DNA of 64,000 bases from assembly GCA_000827265.1 (NCBI GenBank), contig KN834863.1:3859-67858 (forward strand), written 5' to 3'. Each line of letters starts with the position of its first letter. Position 1 is the first letter of the stretch. The DNA comes from Collybiopsis luxurians FD-317 M1 (taxonomy: Eukaryota > Basidiomycota > Agaricomycetes > Agaricales > Omphalotaceae). The notes beneath the pieces were generated by a model. It ran no database searches, was not told the origin of the DNA, and worked only from the letters and a program-made list of their open reading frames with translations. The position numbers and the translations under genes were made by a program. Below are positions 34,935 to 47,505 of this stretch, piece by piece.

Positions 34935-37737
34935 AATTGGACCAGCATGGGCAAGGCAAACAAGGAAGTGAAGTCATTTGTAGGCAGCAGCAGGTTTGGC
35001 ACTGGAATCAAGACTACACACATCGGTCCAATGGCCCTGGCTGCCAAACGCAATGAAATGAAAGTGCAGCTGTCAAGAGTCACTGTTGGTATGTGTGTAC
35101 TCACTGGCCTGAACTGATTTTACTGATATTAGTCTAGGTCTTGGGCGAAGCTCTCTTCAAGCACTCAATGATCTTGCTGGTGCATTGGCCCCAGAGGGGG
35201 TATCTTTTGAATTGGACTTCACAATGGATTTCCTTGCTGGTAATGATGCAATGGAAGGGAACTCTGACAATGACCACAACCCATCAGTGGACCTGACAGC
35301 AGCTGAGTTGTTGGGTTTTGACATGGCTGCATATGTTGCAAACTGGTGAGTTGTATGATTCAGACCTTGCCTGAGAACCTGTCTAATATTCATGGTTGCA
35401 GAAACTTCACTTGATATTGTACCAGCCACCAGTGGAGACAGAAAGACAGTCAGACATGGAAGCATTGAATCCACCAGCTGAACCACAATTGGGACCCCTT
35501 GATAACTCCTCTCACAGATGCTTCAATTGTTGAAAGTACATTGAATGCATGAAGGTTGTCACATTCCACAGTAATGACCCATTCCCTGCTGTCAAGGGTA
35601 ACTTTGACTTCAATATCAACATCCTTGACTTATACCAAGACAGCAGCATTGCAATCATCCCTCATAATGCCAAGACACCAGTTGCTGTGGCTCTGGTGCA
35701 TGCTGGGTACCTCAGTTCTACACCACAGAATCTCTCCATGGCAATATCCCTCTGCATGCTCAAGTTGCTATACACTATCTGACTATTCCACCCATTGTTC
35801 AGCATTGAGGCATTTGCCAAGGTTGTTTGTCATCTCCTTGTGGTAGGTTTTATCTTTCTGACCAGGCAGTTATGTGGAGGTCATGCATTAATTAGGCTAT
35901 CCAATGCTTTTGACACTTACATCATTATATGGCAAAACCTGGATGAGTGTGTGGCACATGCATTGAAGCAGGACTTGCTGAATTATTGAGTCCTGCACAG
36001 CTGTCCATCTTGTAATTATCAGGTATGTCTGATGGCCAAGATCTACCAACTCATGCTGAACCTACACATATAGCTCAAGGATGAGCCCCCACTCACCATT
36101 TCTTGCATGTTTGCAATTGACAGCAATAACTCACTCAAGAGAATGGCAAAGATAGCATCCCGTTCCACAGGCAACACTTGAACTTTCAAACAAAGTGACT
36201 ACTACCTCAGTGAAGACTTTGTCAACTGGTATGCCAATGAAGTCCCTTCCCAACCTGTACCTGACCCTTCTACTCAGCTGTTTGATCCCACAAGTGATGA
36301 TGAGTGGGAAACCTTGGAACCAGACCTGACTGATGGAGTGCATCCCAGTGGACAAGATGGCAATCACCTCTTCCATGCAGTAATCCCCTGTGCCAACAAC
36401 TGGAATGCAGCTTTGAGTGACTCAAGAAAAAAAGAAATGTGGGACACTTTTCACAAGTCTGGCATCTTTGCAAGTGCATGCCGCCATGGATTCATACTTT
36501 GGATAGTTGACATGATACACAGTGGTGAACTGTAAGATCTCTTGAACTCTCACTCATCCAATGCAGACTGATTTTCTTGGTGTCACTTCTTTAGTGCAAA
36601 ATATCCACTTGCCATACTTACCAAGGCTATTGAAATGTTCGGCGACAAGTGGATGGTGGGTTACAACATTGGTTGTAGCTTTGCAGCTACAATCCAGCAT
36701 ACTTCTCTCCATCCTGAGTTCCAATGGAAGTGATGCTGCACCTGTGTCAACACATTCCACAGGTACAGTCACAATGCCCAATGTCAGCAACACTTTCACC
36801 CTAACAACATCCTTGGAATGGGTCTAGAAGACCTTGAAACTATGGAACACATCTTTTCATCTTTGAACCAACTCACCACTGTCACATGGTACATGACACC
36901 TCACCAGCATCATGTCTTCATCAACATGTTCTTTCAACAATGGGATTGCAATAAATATGCCAACCTTGCCACAGTGCTTTTCAACAATTACTGCCAGGCT
37001 CTGCAAATCCTCAAAGATGCTAATGAGTTCAAGAAGGACCTGGCCATGTACAACATAACTGAGGACAAACTTGAATGGTCTTGGGAAGATCAGTGAGCTC
37101 ACTATGCAAGATTAGGATTGGGAGACTGGTGGGAGGTGGATGGAGTATTGTATGTGGAGGAGTTGCAGAAGCTGCAAGAGCTAGAGTGAGTTATAATCCT
37201 GAATACATGTCCACCTGTTGTTGATGTTCTATGTCACAGGAAGTCTCTTGAAAATTCACAGTCCACATTTCAAGTACAACTTCCCAAGAACTACTCCTTC
37301 ATCCCTGAAAACAAATGGTATGGCCATGATCTCTCCAGCACCCAAACAATGCAGATGTGACCACAGTATCTTCGAGAACAGATAGATTGTGTACTGTGGG
37401 ACATTGTGCAGACAGAGGAAGCAATGAATATTGCCTGTTGCTGGATACCATTGGATGCAGAGTATAAGGCTGCTCTGAAATACATGAACAAATGTTGGTA
37501 CCAGCAAGCTGTTGAGCATCTTCATCAACTTGTCATTCAGCAACTTTTCAAAATGCACAAGATGAACATTTTGCAGACTGGTAAAGTTCCCATCTATTCA
37601 ACATAACTACTTTAACACCAAATTTCAGGCTACAAATGTGTACTTTTATATCTCATGCACTACAATGTTGCTCAAAGGCCATTCACCATGCTGTTCAGCA
37701 ATACAACAAGTGTGCATTAGCGCTGGACCCTCCCTGA
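34935..37737 (+). pseudogene. KDZ transposase, dead copy
   Basis: Spliced plus-strand pieces follow the Kyakuja-Dileera-Zisupton transposase order. They run: ALVHAGYLSSTPQNLSMAIS; LSNAFDTYIIIWQNLDECVA; SCPSCNY; then the catalytic-core block FAIDSNNSLKRMAK and SDYYLSEDFVNWYANEV. Next come CRHGFILWIVDMIHSGELAK, GYNIGCSFAATI, HNAQCQQHFHPN and GMGLEDLETMEHIFSSLNQL. The C-terminal block is YKAALKYMNKCWYQQAVEHL with QQLFKMHKMNILQTG, ending with QCCSKAIHHAVQQYN. Several in-frame TGA codons break it, three at positions where the family has or allows Arg: the expected W-R before VLHSCPSC, the T-R in GNT*TF, and one after FQWK. That pattern points to CGA-to-TGA deamination. Termini of the element were not found. 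Confidence 0.85.
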
Positions 37738-39399
37738 GACAGCAAGGAGTTGAAGAACTGGTGGAAGTTATCTCTGAAACATGAGTGATTGGTGTCTTGT
37801 GATGGCTCAGAAGAACAAATGGAAGAGTAATCATGATTGACATGAACTTGATGTGTATGCATTGCATCATTTAACACATCTGATGTGTTTTGATCTAACA
37901 TAAGATTACTGAAAGGAGTGGGATTTTGAGCAAGATGACACCACGCAAGAAAAGAAACATCATCATTGAGATCAGGGTCAGATTCCTTGCACTGTGACTT
38001 TTTGGGACTAAGCTTCTGCAGAAGCCACAAAGTGAGAGAAAATTTGAAGTAGGAAGACTTTGGTGTGATAGGCAATTTTGAAGGTGAATTGGGAATGTTA
38101 TTCAATTGAAACTTTGAAGTGTGTAGTGTCTGGGAATGGGATAAATTGGTGGGACTTTGGAATACATCAGGCTTGCTTGCTATATGCTGTTCCAGGGGTT
38201 GCACATCCTTGAGTTCTCACATAAATATAGAGTCCTCTACATATCATTCAATTTAGTGTGTACCTTTTGCCTTTTATGCAGTGAGAAGTCTGCTGACTCC
38301 TGCTTCCTTTTTTTTTGCAAGGAGACAACTTCTCTACTGCCCTCTTGAAGCTTTTACCAACTCCATGGAAGTTCTCTGCTCACTTTTTGAAGAGACCCTT
38401 CTGTGGGGGCATTTACAAGCTCACAAAGGTGCAATCTGTGGGCAATTCCACCACAAAAACTTAAATTCACACCTATGGGCATAGTAAAATTGGAACTCGT
38501 TCTTCAATTCTAATTTAAAAAATACAGGAAAAAACCCAGAGCTACATGAGATATATTTTCAGAAAATATTGGTAACCAATATTTTATAAGTGTAGTGGAA
38601 GCAAAGATATAAAATAAAAAGTGTTGGTGCACAAAAATTGCCTCTTTAAGACCCATGGGAAACTGCCATGAGGGGTTGGACAGGTTTGCTTGTCCCCTAC
38701 CTTAATTTCTGTACCCACCTCCTTCTGACTCAGTGTTTTTTTGAACTTACATACACAACAAATGTTACAACACACACATGTGGAATCACACTGTACTTAT
38801 CAGGAGTACAGAAATTCCACTGAGGTCCAATCCCATGCCTGTGAGGCTGTCAAGTGCTGCACCACATCAATGTGCCTCAGTGTAAGTACATGGAACAGTT
38901 GATTGGAATGCAAGTTCAGTCGACTCTTTTCCTGCATGGTGGACTTCCATCAAAAAATAAGGACACATCAGTATAAGTGTATGGATGTTAGATTAACTGC
39001 AGTGTGAAATCCAGAGATATGCAATTAACTGCCTGTGCAATTCCATCAAGGTGTTGGGCTTCTAAGCAATCATAAGAATAATTCTAAAAATCCCATGGAG
39101 GCAGTCTAAGGTATGTGGAAGCAGTAACATCTATCTATATCTATCTATCTAGAGGGAGGTGGGACTCAAATATTGCTGCCAACATACTTTAACTTGGTGG
39201 TGGACTTTCACAGATGTTTCAGTACTCCTCAGTACAGCCAGGAGACTAGAAAGAGAGGTAGGGAAATGGCTTACATGGTTTATATGGATGAGTCTTAGTA
39301 CTACAGTAAGAATGTGCTTGGGTATTTGTGAAAATAGGAGATGTTAGAAGGGGAAGTAAATTCACTGAGGTGCTACAATGCATGTATCTTAATTTATTC
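37738..39399. other. Spacer with one unplaced minus-strand frame
   Basis: A minus-strand frame at 38204-37695 (LTLWLLQKLSPKKSQ; HQFFNSLLSQGG) is 169 residues but overlaps the KDZ end and has no known family. A (TCTA) microsatellite lies at about 39131-39150. Nothing else recognised. Confidence 0.35.
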
Positions 39400-40095
39400 T
39401 GGAAATTTGGGTGTTCAAAGATTTTCACTGCTGTGCTTTTGGTGGACTGTAGGATTTCATGGTCAGTGCTCCCTGGAGGTAGGCAACTTTCATGGAAGTA
39501 CCATTACAGATTGACAATCTGTCAAAGTACCCTATATTAGCCAAGGAAGTGATCAATGTTTTGGAGATTGCCACTACCAGTGTGCAATTAGTAGTCTGTG
39601 GAAGTTCTCACCTGTCTAAATGAAATCAGCATGGTTGGATCACAGTAGTGAAACTCCACAGCAGTGTTATTCTATATATACTTTACAGTACATTACTTTT
39701 ATGAATGAACTATGGATGAAACAGGTTTTTAATCCAGAAATGTGAGTGCTCAAAGGTTGCCACTGCTGTGCTTTTGGTGGACTGTGGGATTTCATGGCAG
39801 TTACAGTGCTCCTAGGTGTGGTCAGAACAGGAGATAGGCAGGTAGGCAGTTTTCACAGAAGTGTCATTACAGATTGACAATTTGTCAAAGTACTCTATCA
39901 GAGGAAGCAGTCAATGTGGGCTTACACAAATGTGGTTCTGTACTGCAGTACAATTTCACAGGGAGAATTGAAACCAGTGGAAATCCACTAGAATAGGACC
40001 AGATATGGAAATTAAATATATTTTGGAGATTGCCACTAATGTGCAATTAGTAGTCTGTGGAAGTTCTCACCTGTCCAAATGAATCCAGTGCGGTC
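39400..40095. repeat. Degenerate tandem duplication, 335-460 bp register
   Basis: The stretch with TGCTGTGCTTTTGGTGGACT near 39430 recurs 335 bases later. The stretch GCAATTAGTAGTCTGTGGAA near 39582 recurs about 463 bases later, the second unit being longer by an insert of about 130 bases. No coding content. Confidence 0.7.
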
Positions 40096-41525
40096 AAGGT
40101 CACAGTATAGTAGTGAGCCTTCACCCATATACATAGCAGTGTGTCATTTTTATGCCAACGAACTACAGAAGAAGTGGGTCATAGAGTTTATCACAGACAT
40201 GTCCTCACATTGCAGTAAAATACTCAAGAAGGAAAAGGCAGTGGAATTTCACACAGGTGATGTATGAGACAACAATCCAAAATGTGGCTACCACTAGTGT
40301 TTTTGAGTGCACCATGAGGTGGCACGGAAGTCCAAGGACACCTCAGTAAGCATTGGCTATGGAGCTAGAAGATTGGAATTTACTCATCACAGATGTGTCT
40401 CAGAACTGGGGTACATATTCCTTCCCTGTTCTATTTCCACTGGTGTGTTTATACCAATATTGCTCTCCCATTGCAACTGTCATTAGATCCACATTGCTGT
40501 ATTACTGTTAGCACTATTATTACTGTTCAATGGTCTAATTAATGTGAATGATTCATTGATGAATTCCTAAATGAGACAGGTTCACAGGTTCACCCCATTC
40601 TAGTTACCGGTACACCCTCCCTTAATAACTGACCCACAATATGATGCTGTTGAAAGAGTTTCTTCCAGACAAGCTTTATGACCTGTGCCTGCATCACAGG
40701 GATTCACTGTGCTCACCCCATTTCTATGGCCAGGTCAACAGCTTGTAAGGGGCTGCACCCCAAAACCCCCCTTAAGTCAGCACTGATGTACCTCCTTACT
40801 CCTAGTTCCAAAGGTTCAATGCTAAATTCCATTCTGGGTTTGCCTTTAGCCCACCCTTCATTCTTACTTAGTTAAAGTACTTTGTTTGAGACAATAATTT
40901 TGATGGAAATACTGAAAATTTTACTGTTATATGTATGAAATATTAAAAAATTAAAGCAGTTGTAGAAAAAGAGCATATGACCCCATATCTTCCGCTCAAT
41001 AATGAGTCATATGCCTGTGTTCCACTTCCTTCCTGTTCCTCCACAATGGGTTTAGTAGAAATCAAGTAGAAACTTTCTGAATCAACTGATATGTGCTCCC
41101 TGCCAGCCACTGGTCCCAGGATAAGTACATTGACCATTGATGGCATTCTCCCAAATCAAGTATCTTGTCTAAACCCACATGCAGTAAACAGTGATACAAT
41201 TTCAGATTTAAATAAATTGTATAGTGTACAGGCATGAGATGAATCCATGTGTGACCACTATTAAGCACAGTGTATGTATTTATTACTTAATGGACATGCA
41301 AAAGCAGGCAGATATGAGTATCACTCCCCTTGACAGTCAATGCAGAGATGGCCAGGATAGCTGAGATCAGCAGAAAATTGGGACAATGGCATGACCACGC
41401 TGAACACCGGTTTAGGTGTCCTCACTTGCTTTGTCAGTACTTATTAGTAATTATTAGCTAAACAATCACTTAAGGGGCAAAGTAAGTGCGCAGTGCAAAT
41501 TTATAGTATAGAATTGATCCTCGCT
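40096..41525. other. No gene recognised
   Basis: CpG-poor intergenic sequence with only short open frames. Confidence 0.4.
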
Positions 41526-42143
41526 TGCGGCGTCCACTCTGTGTTTGGATTATTTCTTGGTTCGAATGCTGAAACACTTCTCCATCCAATCAACAGGCTC
41601 AACAGCTCCTTCAGCTTTTTGACCTGTATTGCAGCGGTGCTAGGCACTCTACACCCTTCAGCAGTCTTTTGGCATTGAAGGTATAGATAGCCTAATCTGA
41701 TTAGCGCTGAATCAAAAGGTTGGTGATAAGTTGGTGTAGAGGAGTCATTGCTCCTTCATTGTATTCTTGATGTGTTCCATATTAACTGGATCAGATATCC
41801 ATAATCCCAAGAGTATTGGTGACAAGCTGTAGAGCACCCTTGACACCTGCATTGTCTAATCTTGTCCATATTTGACCTAGAGTTCATGAATGCTCCCCTT
41901 GAGGCCTGAGAGCTAGGTCTGTTGACTTCGCATCTTTTACAGCTTTCTATATGGGAAGCACCATATTAAAAAACCATCAGCATGATCAGCGTGGATTATG
42001 CTGGTAATTTTACGAATGGAGAATTCAAAACTACTCCAGGACGGCAAGATACAACGCCGCATCGCATATAAAATTACGACAGAATGAGGTTTAGGCGTAA
42101 CTTCTATAGATATTCATACACTATGCCTCCTTATTCCCCTGTA
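41526..42143 (+). repeat. Direct repeat R-left (5' flank of vWA gene)
   Basis: Matches 63391-64000 in the same orientation over about 610 bases, including ACACTTCTCCATCCAATCAA, CTTGACACCTGCATTGTC and the TATA-like GCATATAAAATTACGACAG just before a start-like ATGCCTC. This copy shows TpG/CpA where the right copy has CpG at many sites (for example TTATGCTGG against TTACGCCGG). It appears to be promoter plus first codons of the vWA gene that follows. Confidence 0.85.
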
Positions 42144-44249
42144 GCAAATGCTCCCGAGCAGCACAATCTGTTGCTGTTTGAAACCTGGATTATTGTGAAG
42201 AACCTTCAGAATCTCAAGCAGCATAGTCAAGGATCTTCCCCCACCTCCGTAGTTTTCAACAGATTCTTTCAAGCCATCAGATTGTCAAAGGAAACATTTT
42301 GAATGTAGGATCAATAGGCTGCTGTTCTACACCTGAATCAACTGATTTTTGCACTTCATAGCTCTTGATTTTCGAAAGCCTCTAAGTCAGGAATCTCTGG
42401 ATGATGTACTACTTACACTCAGAGCTTACAACATTATAATCCTTGTTGACAACTCTGGATCCATGAGAAACCATTGGGAAGTAAGTTGTAGACAACACAT
42501 CGAGCATGGTATTTCTTGTTCTGACTCACTCTTTGATAGGCTGGAGCTGCTCTTGATGACAGCATTGAGGTCGCAAGCAAATATGGTCAAGACAGGATCG
42601 ATATCCACTTTTTAAACACAACTGACTTGGTCAAAGCATACAAATCTGACTGTATGTACCTCGTACTTCCTGGTGCCTTGTGCAATGACTGATCGCTCAT
42701 CAGCAGAAACCAAGTCAAGTCTCATCCCTATTCAGATGTGTCTGTCCAGGTGGGCCAATGCCTCTGGGAGATCGGTTGGATGCACTTCTTAGAGAGTATC
42801 TTGATGAAATCAAAAGTGCAAAGGCACACTCCCCAGAAAAACTCAGAAAAATCAAACACACTGACAGGTATCAGTGTGTTTAATAAAAAACTACCTGGGT
42901 TCAGTTAGGCAGGTGCATTAGATGCAGTATCGTAAAGATGCAAGGCACTAACTAGGACTGTGAGTTTGTTTGGCCTTTAAAGTAATCAGTGGGTGTAATT
43001 TGGTACTGGTAAAACTGTAGACTAGTTGGTACTGGTATTTGGTGACAGTAACTTGACTTGGTGGACTTTCTTTAATATATAACTTTCAGTAACTGGTAAA
43101 TGTGAGCCTGAAACAACTAACTGCCCTGGGACTAGCTTGCTTAGACTGTAATAAACTTGACAGTGTAAAACGGTAGCTCAAACTACTAGCCTCTTGGAGG
43201 GTCTAACTAGCTTAAGTGGTATAACTTGACTTTAGAACTTAATCTAACCAACTAGTACAACTGGATTCACTGATACAGCTTGCACAGAGCTCTTAGAAAG
43301 TAAGTGTAAGGTAAACTTTATATTTGGTAGTAGGTAAAGAGTGGGGGGGATTAATTAATTTAGGCTAAAAAATCCCCAAGTATTTATATTACAAAATTAT
43401 ATTACTTCCTATTTAAGCAATTTGACTCATAATGACTCCAATTGACTCTAGTTGACTCCACTTAAAATTTTCAAAAGCTTCATTAGCCTTTTATAGTATT
43501 CATGACTCATTTTGAGTCAAGTTAATTCATTTAGAGTCATTCTGACTCATTTTAATATGACCTGAGCTCTATGAGTAAGCAGAATAATCTTAATTCTCCT
43601 ACCTTATCTTATCAGAGAGCTCTCTAGAGATCTTTACTCTCTGAAAATATTTCTAATAATTATTTAATTATTTACCAGTAATTTCTTGAAACAGGAATGG
43701 CTCCTGACAATGCAAATTTTATTGTCATAATGGATGGCGTGCCAAATTCATGTTTCCTCCATGAGTCCTTATTCATTTGATTACCACATCCCATGCTCCT
43801 TTCCCCTTAACTTTCTTGCATAGCTGATGAACCCAAAGAGGCAATTGTTGATGCCTCCAGGCGACTCCGCGATGGAAAATTTCCCCTAGTGCAAGTGAGT
43901 TACTAGGCCGCTGACCCAGTTGATCTCCCTTTATAGTATGCAGCTCACTAATGCCTCACATTTTCCACAGGTTGGAATTCAATTTGTACAAATTGGACAA
44001 TCTATGTGAGCCACCAAATACCTCCCAAAGTTGGATGATGACCTGGCAAAGGAAGATGGTGTTTGGGTGAGTCTTGCATAGCTCCTGAGTGGCTGATTGC
44101 AACCCTGGAATATGCGTTGTTCCTTCTGCTAGGATATCATCGACACCACTCCATATATTGGTCACAAGCTGACAAGGGATGTGCTGATCAGGATCATGCT
44201 AGGAGGAATCAATCACAAATTTGACGAGCAAGTCATCCAGACAACCTGA
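42123..44249 (+). pseudogene. vWA-domain protein, disrupted
   Basis: A von Willebrand factor A fold (metal-dependent adhesion or scaffold domain). Exons read TLRAYNIIILVDNSGSMRNH with the DxSxS metal site, then EAGAALDDSIEVASKYGQDR and IDIHFLNTTD. GPMPLGDRLDALLREYLDEI and KLRKIKHTD carry the conserved Thr/Pro-Gly-Asp region, and NFIVIMDGVPN the late strand. ADEPKEAIVDASRRL, VGIQFVQIGQSM, DIIDTTPYIGHKLTRDVL and MLGGINHKFDEQV complete the family pattern of a basidiomycete vWA gene. Between KHTD and NFIVIMDG about 820 bases of unrelated, repeat-like DNA intervene (42869-43695), and a TGA interrupts QSM*ATKYL. The N-terminal exon from MPPYSPVANAP is tentative. Probably dead. Confidence 0.75.
42869..43695. 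repeat. Insertion or expanded intron in the vWA gene
   Basis: About 820 bases separate two blocks that should be a few residues apart. It contains clustered GACTCAATTT/GACTCATTTTGAGTCA-type words near 43425-43560 and CTGGTAAA/GGTACTGG words near 43005-43100. Terminal repeats were not resolved, so the kind of element is unknown. Confidence 0.5.
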
Positions 44250-44309
44250 GCTTGAGTCTACATAGACTCAATTTTATTCATGCATTTAGTAAATATGCTG
44301 TACCAAGTA

Positions 44310-45363
44310 CTCTACTTGTATTCCCTCGTTTGTGTTCCAGCTGCATTTTGCGGCCTGCCGCTCACCATGGCGCCAGAAAACCGGGCAATTTGCGTAGGAT
44401 AGGAAAAACATCGGCGCTGTTTTATGCGATTAGTTCGGAATATAAGGTACGGCACTTTTCCACTTACAGGTAGTTGCCTGGTTGTCCGACGTGGGCGAAG
44501 TTTACGAGAACATCATAAATCTTGTGCCTATAATCGACCTCACTACGATGTCCACACTAGATGAATTATTTGCACCCACAGCTGCGGGTTATTCGTGGCA
44601 CGATTGACACGATTGCCATGTTGCCGTCATCACGACGCTCGTTGTCTATTCCCAGGGACTTTCGGTAAGTATTACCCCAACAATCAGAGCAAAATCCAAA
44701 TACAACATATCGTCGAACAAGTGCAAACCAGTGTGTATCGGGTACCTTAGCATGTATAGATGCTGGATCAGAGAATTTTGGTGACAGCGAGGTATCTCCG
44801 TGATGCATCAAGTCAAAGATTGTCACCCTCGATTCTTACTCTTGGAAATTCCTCAAAGCCTTGGTGTGTGCAGCGGGTCGCAATGCTGATATGACGGATT
44901 TATGAGCCACCTGACAACCCCCCCACCCCCTCTTAACAAGCAAGATTCCAAGAAAGGACCTGACAAATTCAAATTGAATTCTGCTTACCTTCCATTCTTT
45001 GTCGTATGGAAGAAAGACGAGGCGTTGGCCGTCTGACATGATGTCGTGCGCGACATGAGGAGGTGCTCTTGAGGAGTATATCTTTGATCGTGTATTGAGT
45101 AAGTCATTGGCTGCTTGCGCAGTATTTAGAATGATGACAATCTGTGATCCGACTTTGAGAGAGAAGACAGGTCCGTATTGTTTGGCCCATTCGCGGAATT
45201 TGGGGTATGGACGGAGGACGGGTATTTGGAGCAAGTTCTCTAAAATGAGTATCCCTCGAGGTCCAGGAGGCAGCTTACCACCCTCATGGGATGGTCTGCG
45301 AAAAGAGAAGAACATTGTGACGGCAGCTAGCAGCAACAAGATAGGGATCAGTTTGATTACCAT
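44310..45363 (-). pseudogene. Cytochrome P450 N-terminal half, dead
   Basis: From the ATG it encodes a membrane anchor (MVIKLIPILLLLAAVTMFF), the proline hinge GGKLPPGPRGILILENLLQI and REWAKQYGPVFSLKVG. Next come SRAPPHVAHDI, VFLPYDKEWK, then across an intron VAHKSVISALRPAAHTKAL and ESRVTIFDLMHHGD. HWFALVRRYVVFGF, IYDVLVNFAHVGQPGNYL and DVFPILRKLPGFLAPW complete it. This is the order of an Agaricomycete microsomal P450 up to about residue 260. A TAA interrupts FQE*ESR (44836-44838), and a TGA follows APW (44362-44364) where Arg is usual, consistent with CGA deamination. The sequence then stops matching: the I-helix, ExxR and haem-Cys regions are absent. Divergent from the MFS pseudogene across 480 bases. 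Confidence 0.85.
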
Positions 45364-45843
45364 GCTCGAGAGTCACTGAAGCGCAAAATGATTCAATAAA
45401 TGTTGCTTATATTCATGGAGTTCAAGTGGAGGCCTTCCTACACTGGAGACTGGCTCCACAGTCCCCAATCGGAATTTTTGTTTTCAGTTGGCCCCACCAA
45501 AAAATCCGCCGGAAACTACGTCGGAGTCAGGCTTCGGATACTTACTAGCACTGCCTCAATTGAATAAAGGAATGCGAAATGTCAAACTTTTCTTGCTTTC
45601 AGGAATTTTTGAAAGATTACATGGGCTCTACTTTGGAGTCGGTTTATTATTATAGATTATCTTCCGACGCTGGAAAACTGGAGTAGGACAGGAGGTAGAT
45701 AACACGAGCAGTCCATGGAAATGCCGTTCTACCGCAGCGCGCGGGTACATATAACTATCAATAGCTCAAAGTTGCTAGCATCCTGTATATACATAATTAT
45801 TCAATGTTGAAAGCTGCTAACATTTCGTTCCTTTTCCACTTTA
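45364..45843. promoter_or_regulatory. Former divergent promoter, P450/MFS
   Basis: About 480 CpG-containing bases between the start codons of two divergent pseudogenes. AT-rich patches (TATATACATAATTATTC at about 45783) precede the MFS start. Position suggests a once shared promoter. Confidence 0.4.
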
Positions 45844-47505
45844 ATGACTGATCCTTCAGACCCAGAGATTGAGCTTGCCCAGCTGAACAAGCTCAATACG
45901 GAGAAAAGAAAGTCAGATCTAATTGTTCAGACTGCAGTGGTTCCCTCAGCGGATGATCAAGTGCGTCGAGCCCCTGCAGATCCTGGTCCTCCTCCAGACG
46001 GCGGTCTCCATGCGTGGCTTACTGTACTCGGAGCTTCTTTGATTGCTTTCAGCACTTTCGGGTGAGTTTTCCCTTGCATTTGATATGGTTCAAGAGTTCA
46101 AGTGAGTGAACATTACGTCTCATTAGCATCGTCAACTCATTCGGTGAGGCTCTAAGGTAAGTTTCAGCTTAAGCATGCCCGAGCCAAGTTTTGAAATACT
46201 GGCATCAGATAGCATTATTTCGGTAGGAAATTGACACTTTTATCGGAAGGCGCTTTCAATGATTTCTACCGAGCTCAATACCTTTAGAACGCCTCTGCTA
46301 CCCTTGTCAGTATGATTGGTGCCGTACAGGTATTCATTCTTTACATATGTGAGTGGCCAAGTTTTCGTCCTGTATGATCACCACAGCCTCGAGAATTTAA
46401 ATCCACTTTCTCAGCTGCTGGTTTTGCTAGGCCAATTTTCGATGCATACGGAGCGAAGTACTTGATCCCTGCCAGCGGTATCACGACCAGCTTTTCCTTG
46501 TTCATGCTGTCGATTGTTAGACCGCATCACATCTATCAATAGTTTCTATGTCAAAGCGTCCTTTTCAATATTGGAGCTGCATTTGGGTAAGTCAGCGGTC
46601 TGTAGACGGCACGCTAAGAGCATTCATCTCTGAGATATCTTCAGGTACTTACCGGCGATGTCCATCGTGACACACTGGTTTGCGAAAAGGGCCGCATATG
46701 CGCTCGGAATTGTCCTTGGGACTGCGAGTTTGGGAGGAATCATCATACCGATTATGATGAATCATTTGATACCGACAATTGGCTTTGGTGGGTTCAGGTA
46801 CACGTTCCGAAGTTCTTTCGGAATTAACCAGCGGAGGATTTTTTCTTCTAGGATAGACTGTACGCATAATTGCTTTCGTTGTGTTTGTCTTCTATGCCAT
46901 TGCGTCTGTAACTATTCGGACTCGGCGTCCTCGCAAGCCCTTGCCCCCATTGTTACACATTATAGACCTCCGAGCCTTTCAAGATACACGTTTCGCGGTG
47001 TTCACGGCCGGTGCATGGCTGACCATTATGAGCGTGTTTAACCCTTTCTTTCACTGCGGTGGACCAGGAATTTTGCAGTCGAAATAATTACTGTAATTAA
47101 TCGGACTTAATTGTTTCAATTACGGTAGTCTAATCGTTTGTGAGTTCCAGCACCGCAGTGCCGGTCGGTCAGCTTACCCGACGTCTCCACCATGGTACTA
47201 AGCGGGACGGCGCAGCGCGCACCAGTACCCACCTCCGCTGAGGTCGAAAGTGGTACTTGGATTCCGGGTAAAGCCGCACCTTTCCAAGTTTCACTTTCTT
47301 CAGTAAGCTGACCTCATATTTGCAGTTTCTGTTGTATAGCGTACTGGTGAGACAAAGGAGTATTGTCTTTTCCTTCTGTCTCGCCAGGTGCGCTTTTCCG
47401 TAGCCTTTTTTTCTGCTTATTATCTCAAGTTTCTTTCTGTCTCGCCAGTCTCAAATTTTCATACTCGAATAAATAAAGTGCTTTATTTCATCTTTATATC
47501 AAATA

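Noticed and set aside
37695..38204. Separate 169-residue minus-strand gene
   Set aside because: It overlaps the C-terminal coding of the KDZ pseudogene on the other strand and has no recognisable family; left as an unplaced frame.
39131..39150. Possible repeat array of CRISPR type
   Set aside because: It is a plain (TCTA)n microsatellite in a eukaryotic genome, with no spacers.
44252..44473. Plus-strand open frame near the P450
   Set aside because: It runs antisense to the P450 blocks DVFPILRKLPGFLAPW and NFAHVGQPGNYL, which explain the sequence better.
47057..47103. hAT assignment for the outer MITE (CACTG ends)
   Set aside because: No 8 bp duplication flanks it; only TTT is duplicated, and that joins the MFS codons exactly, so a 3 bp duplication was preferred.
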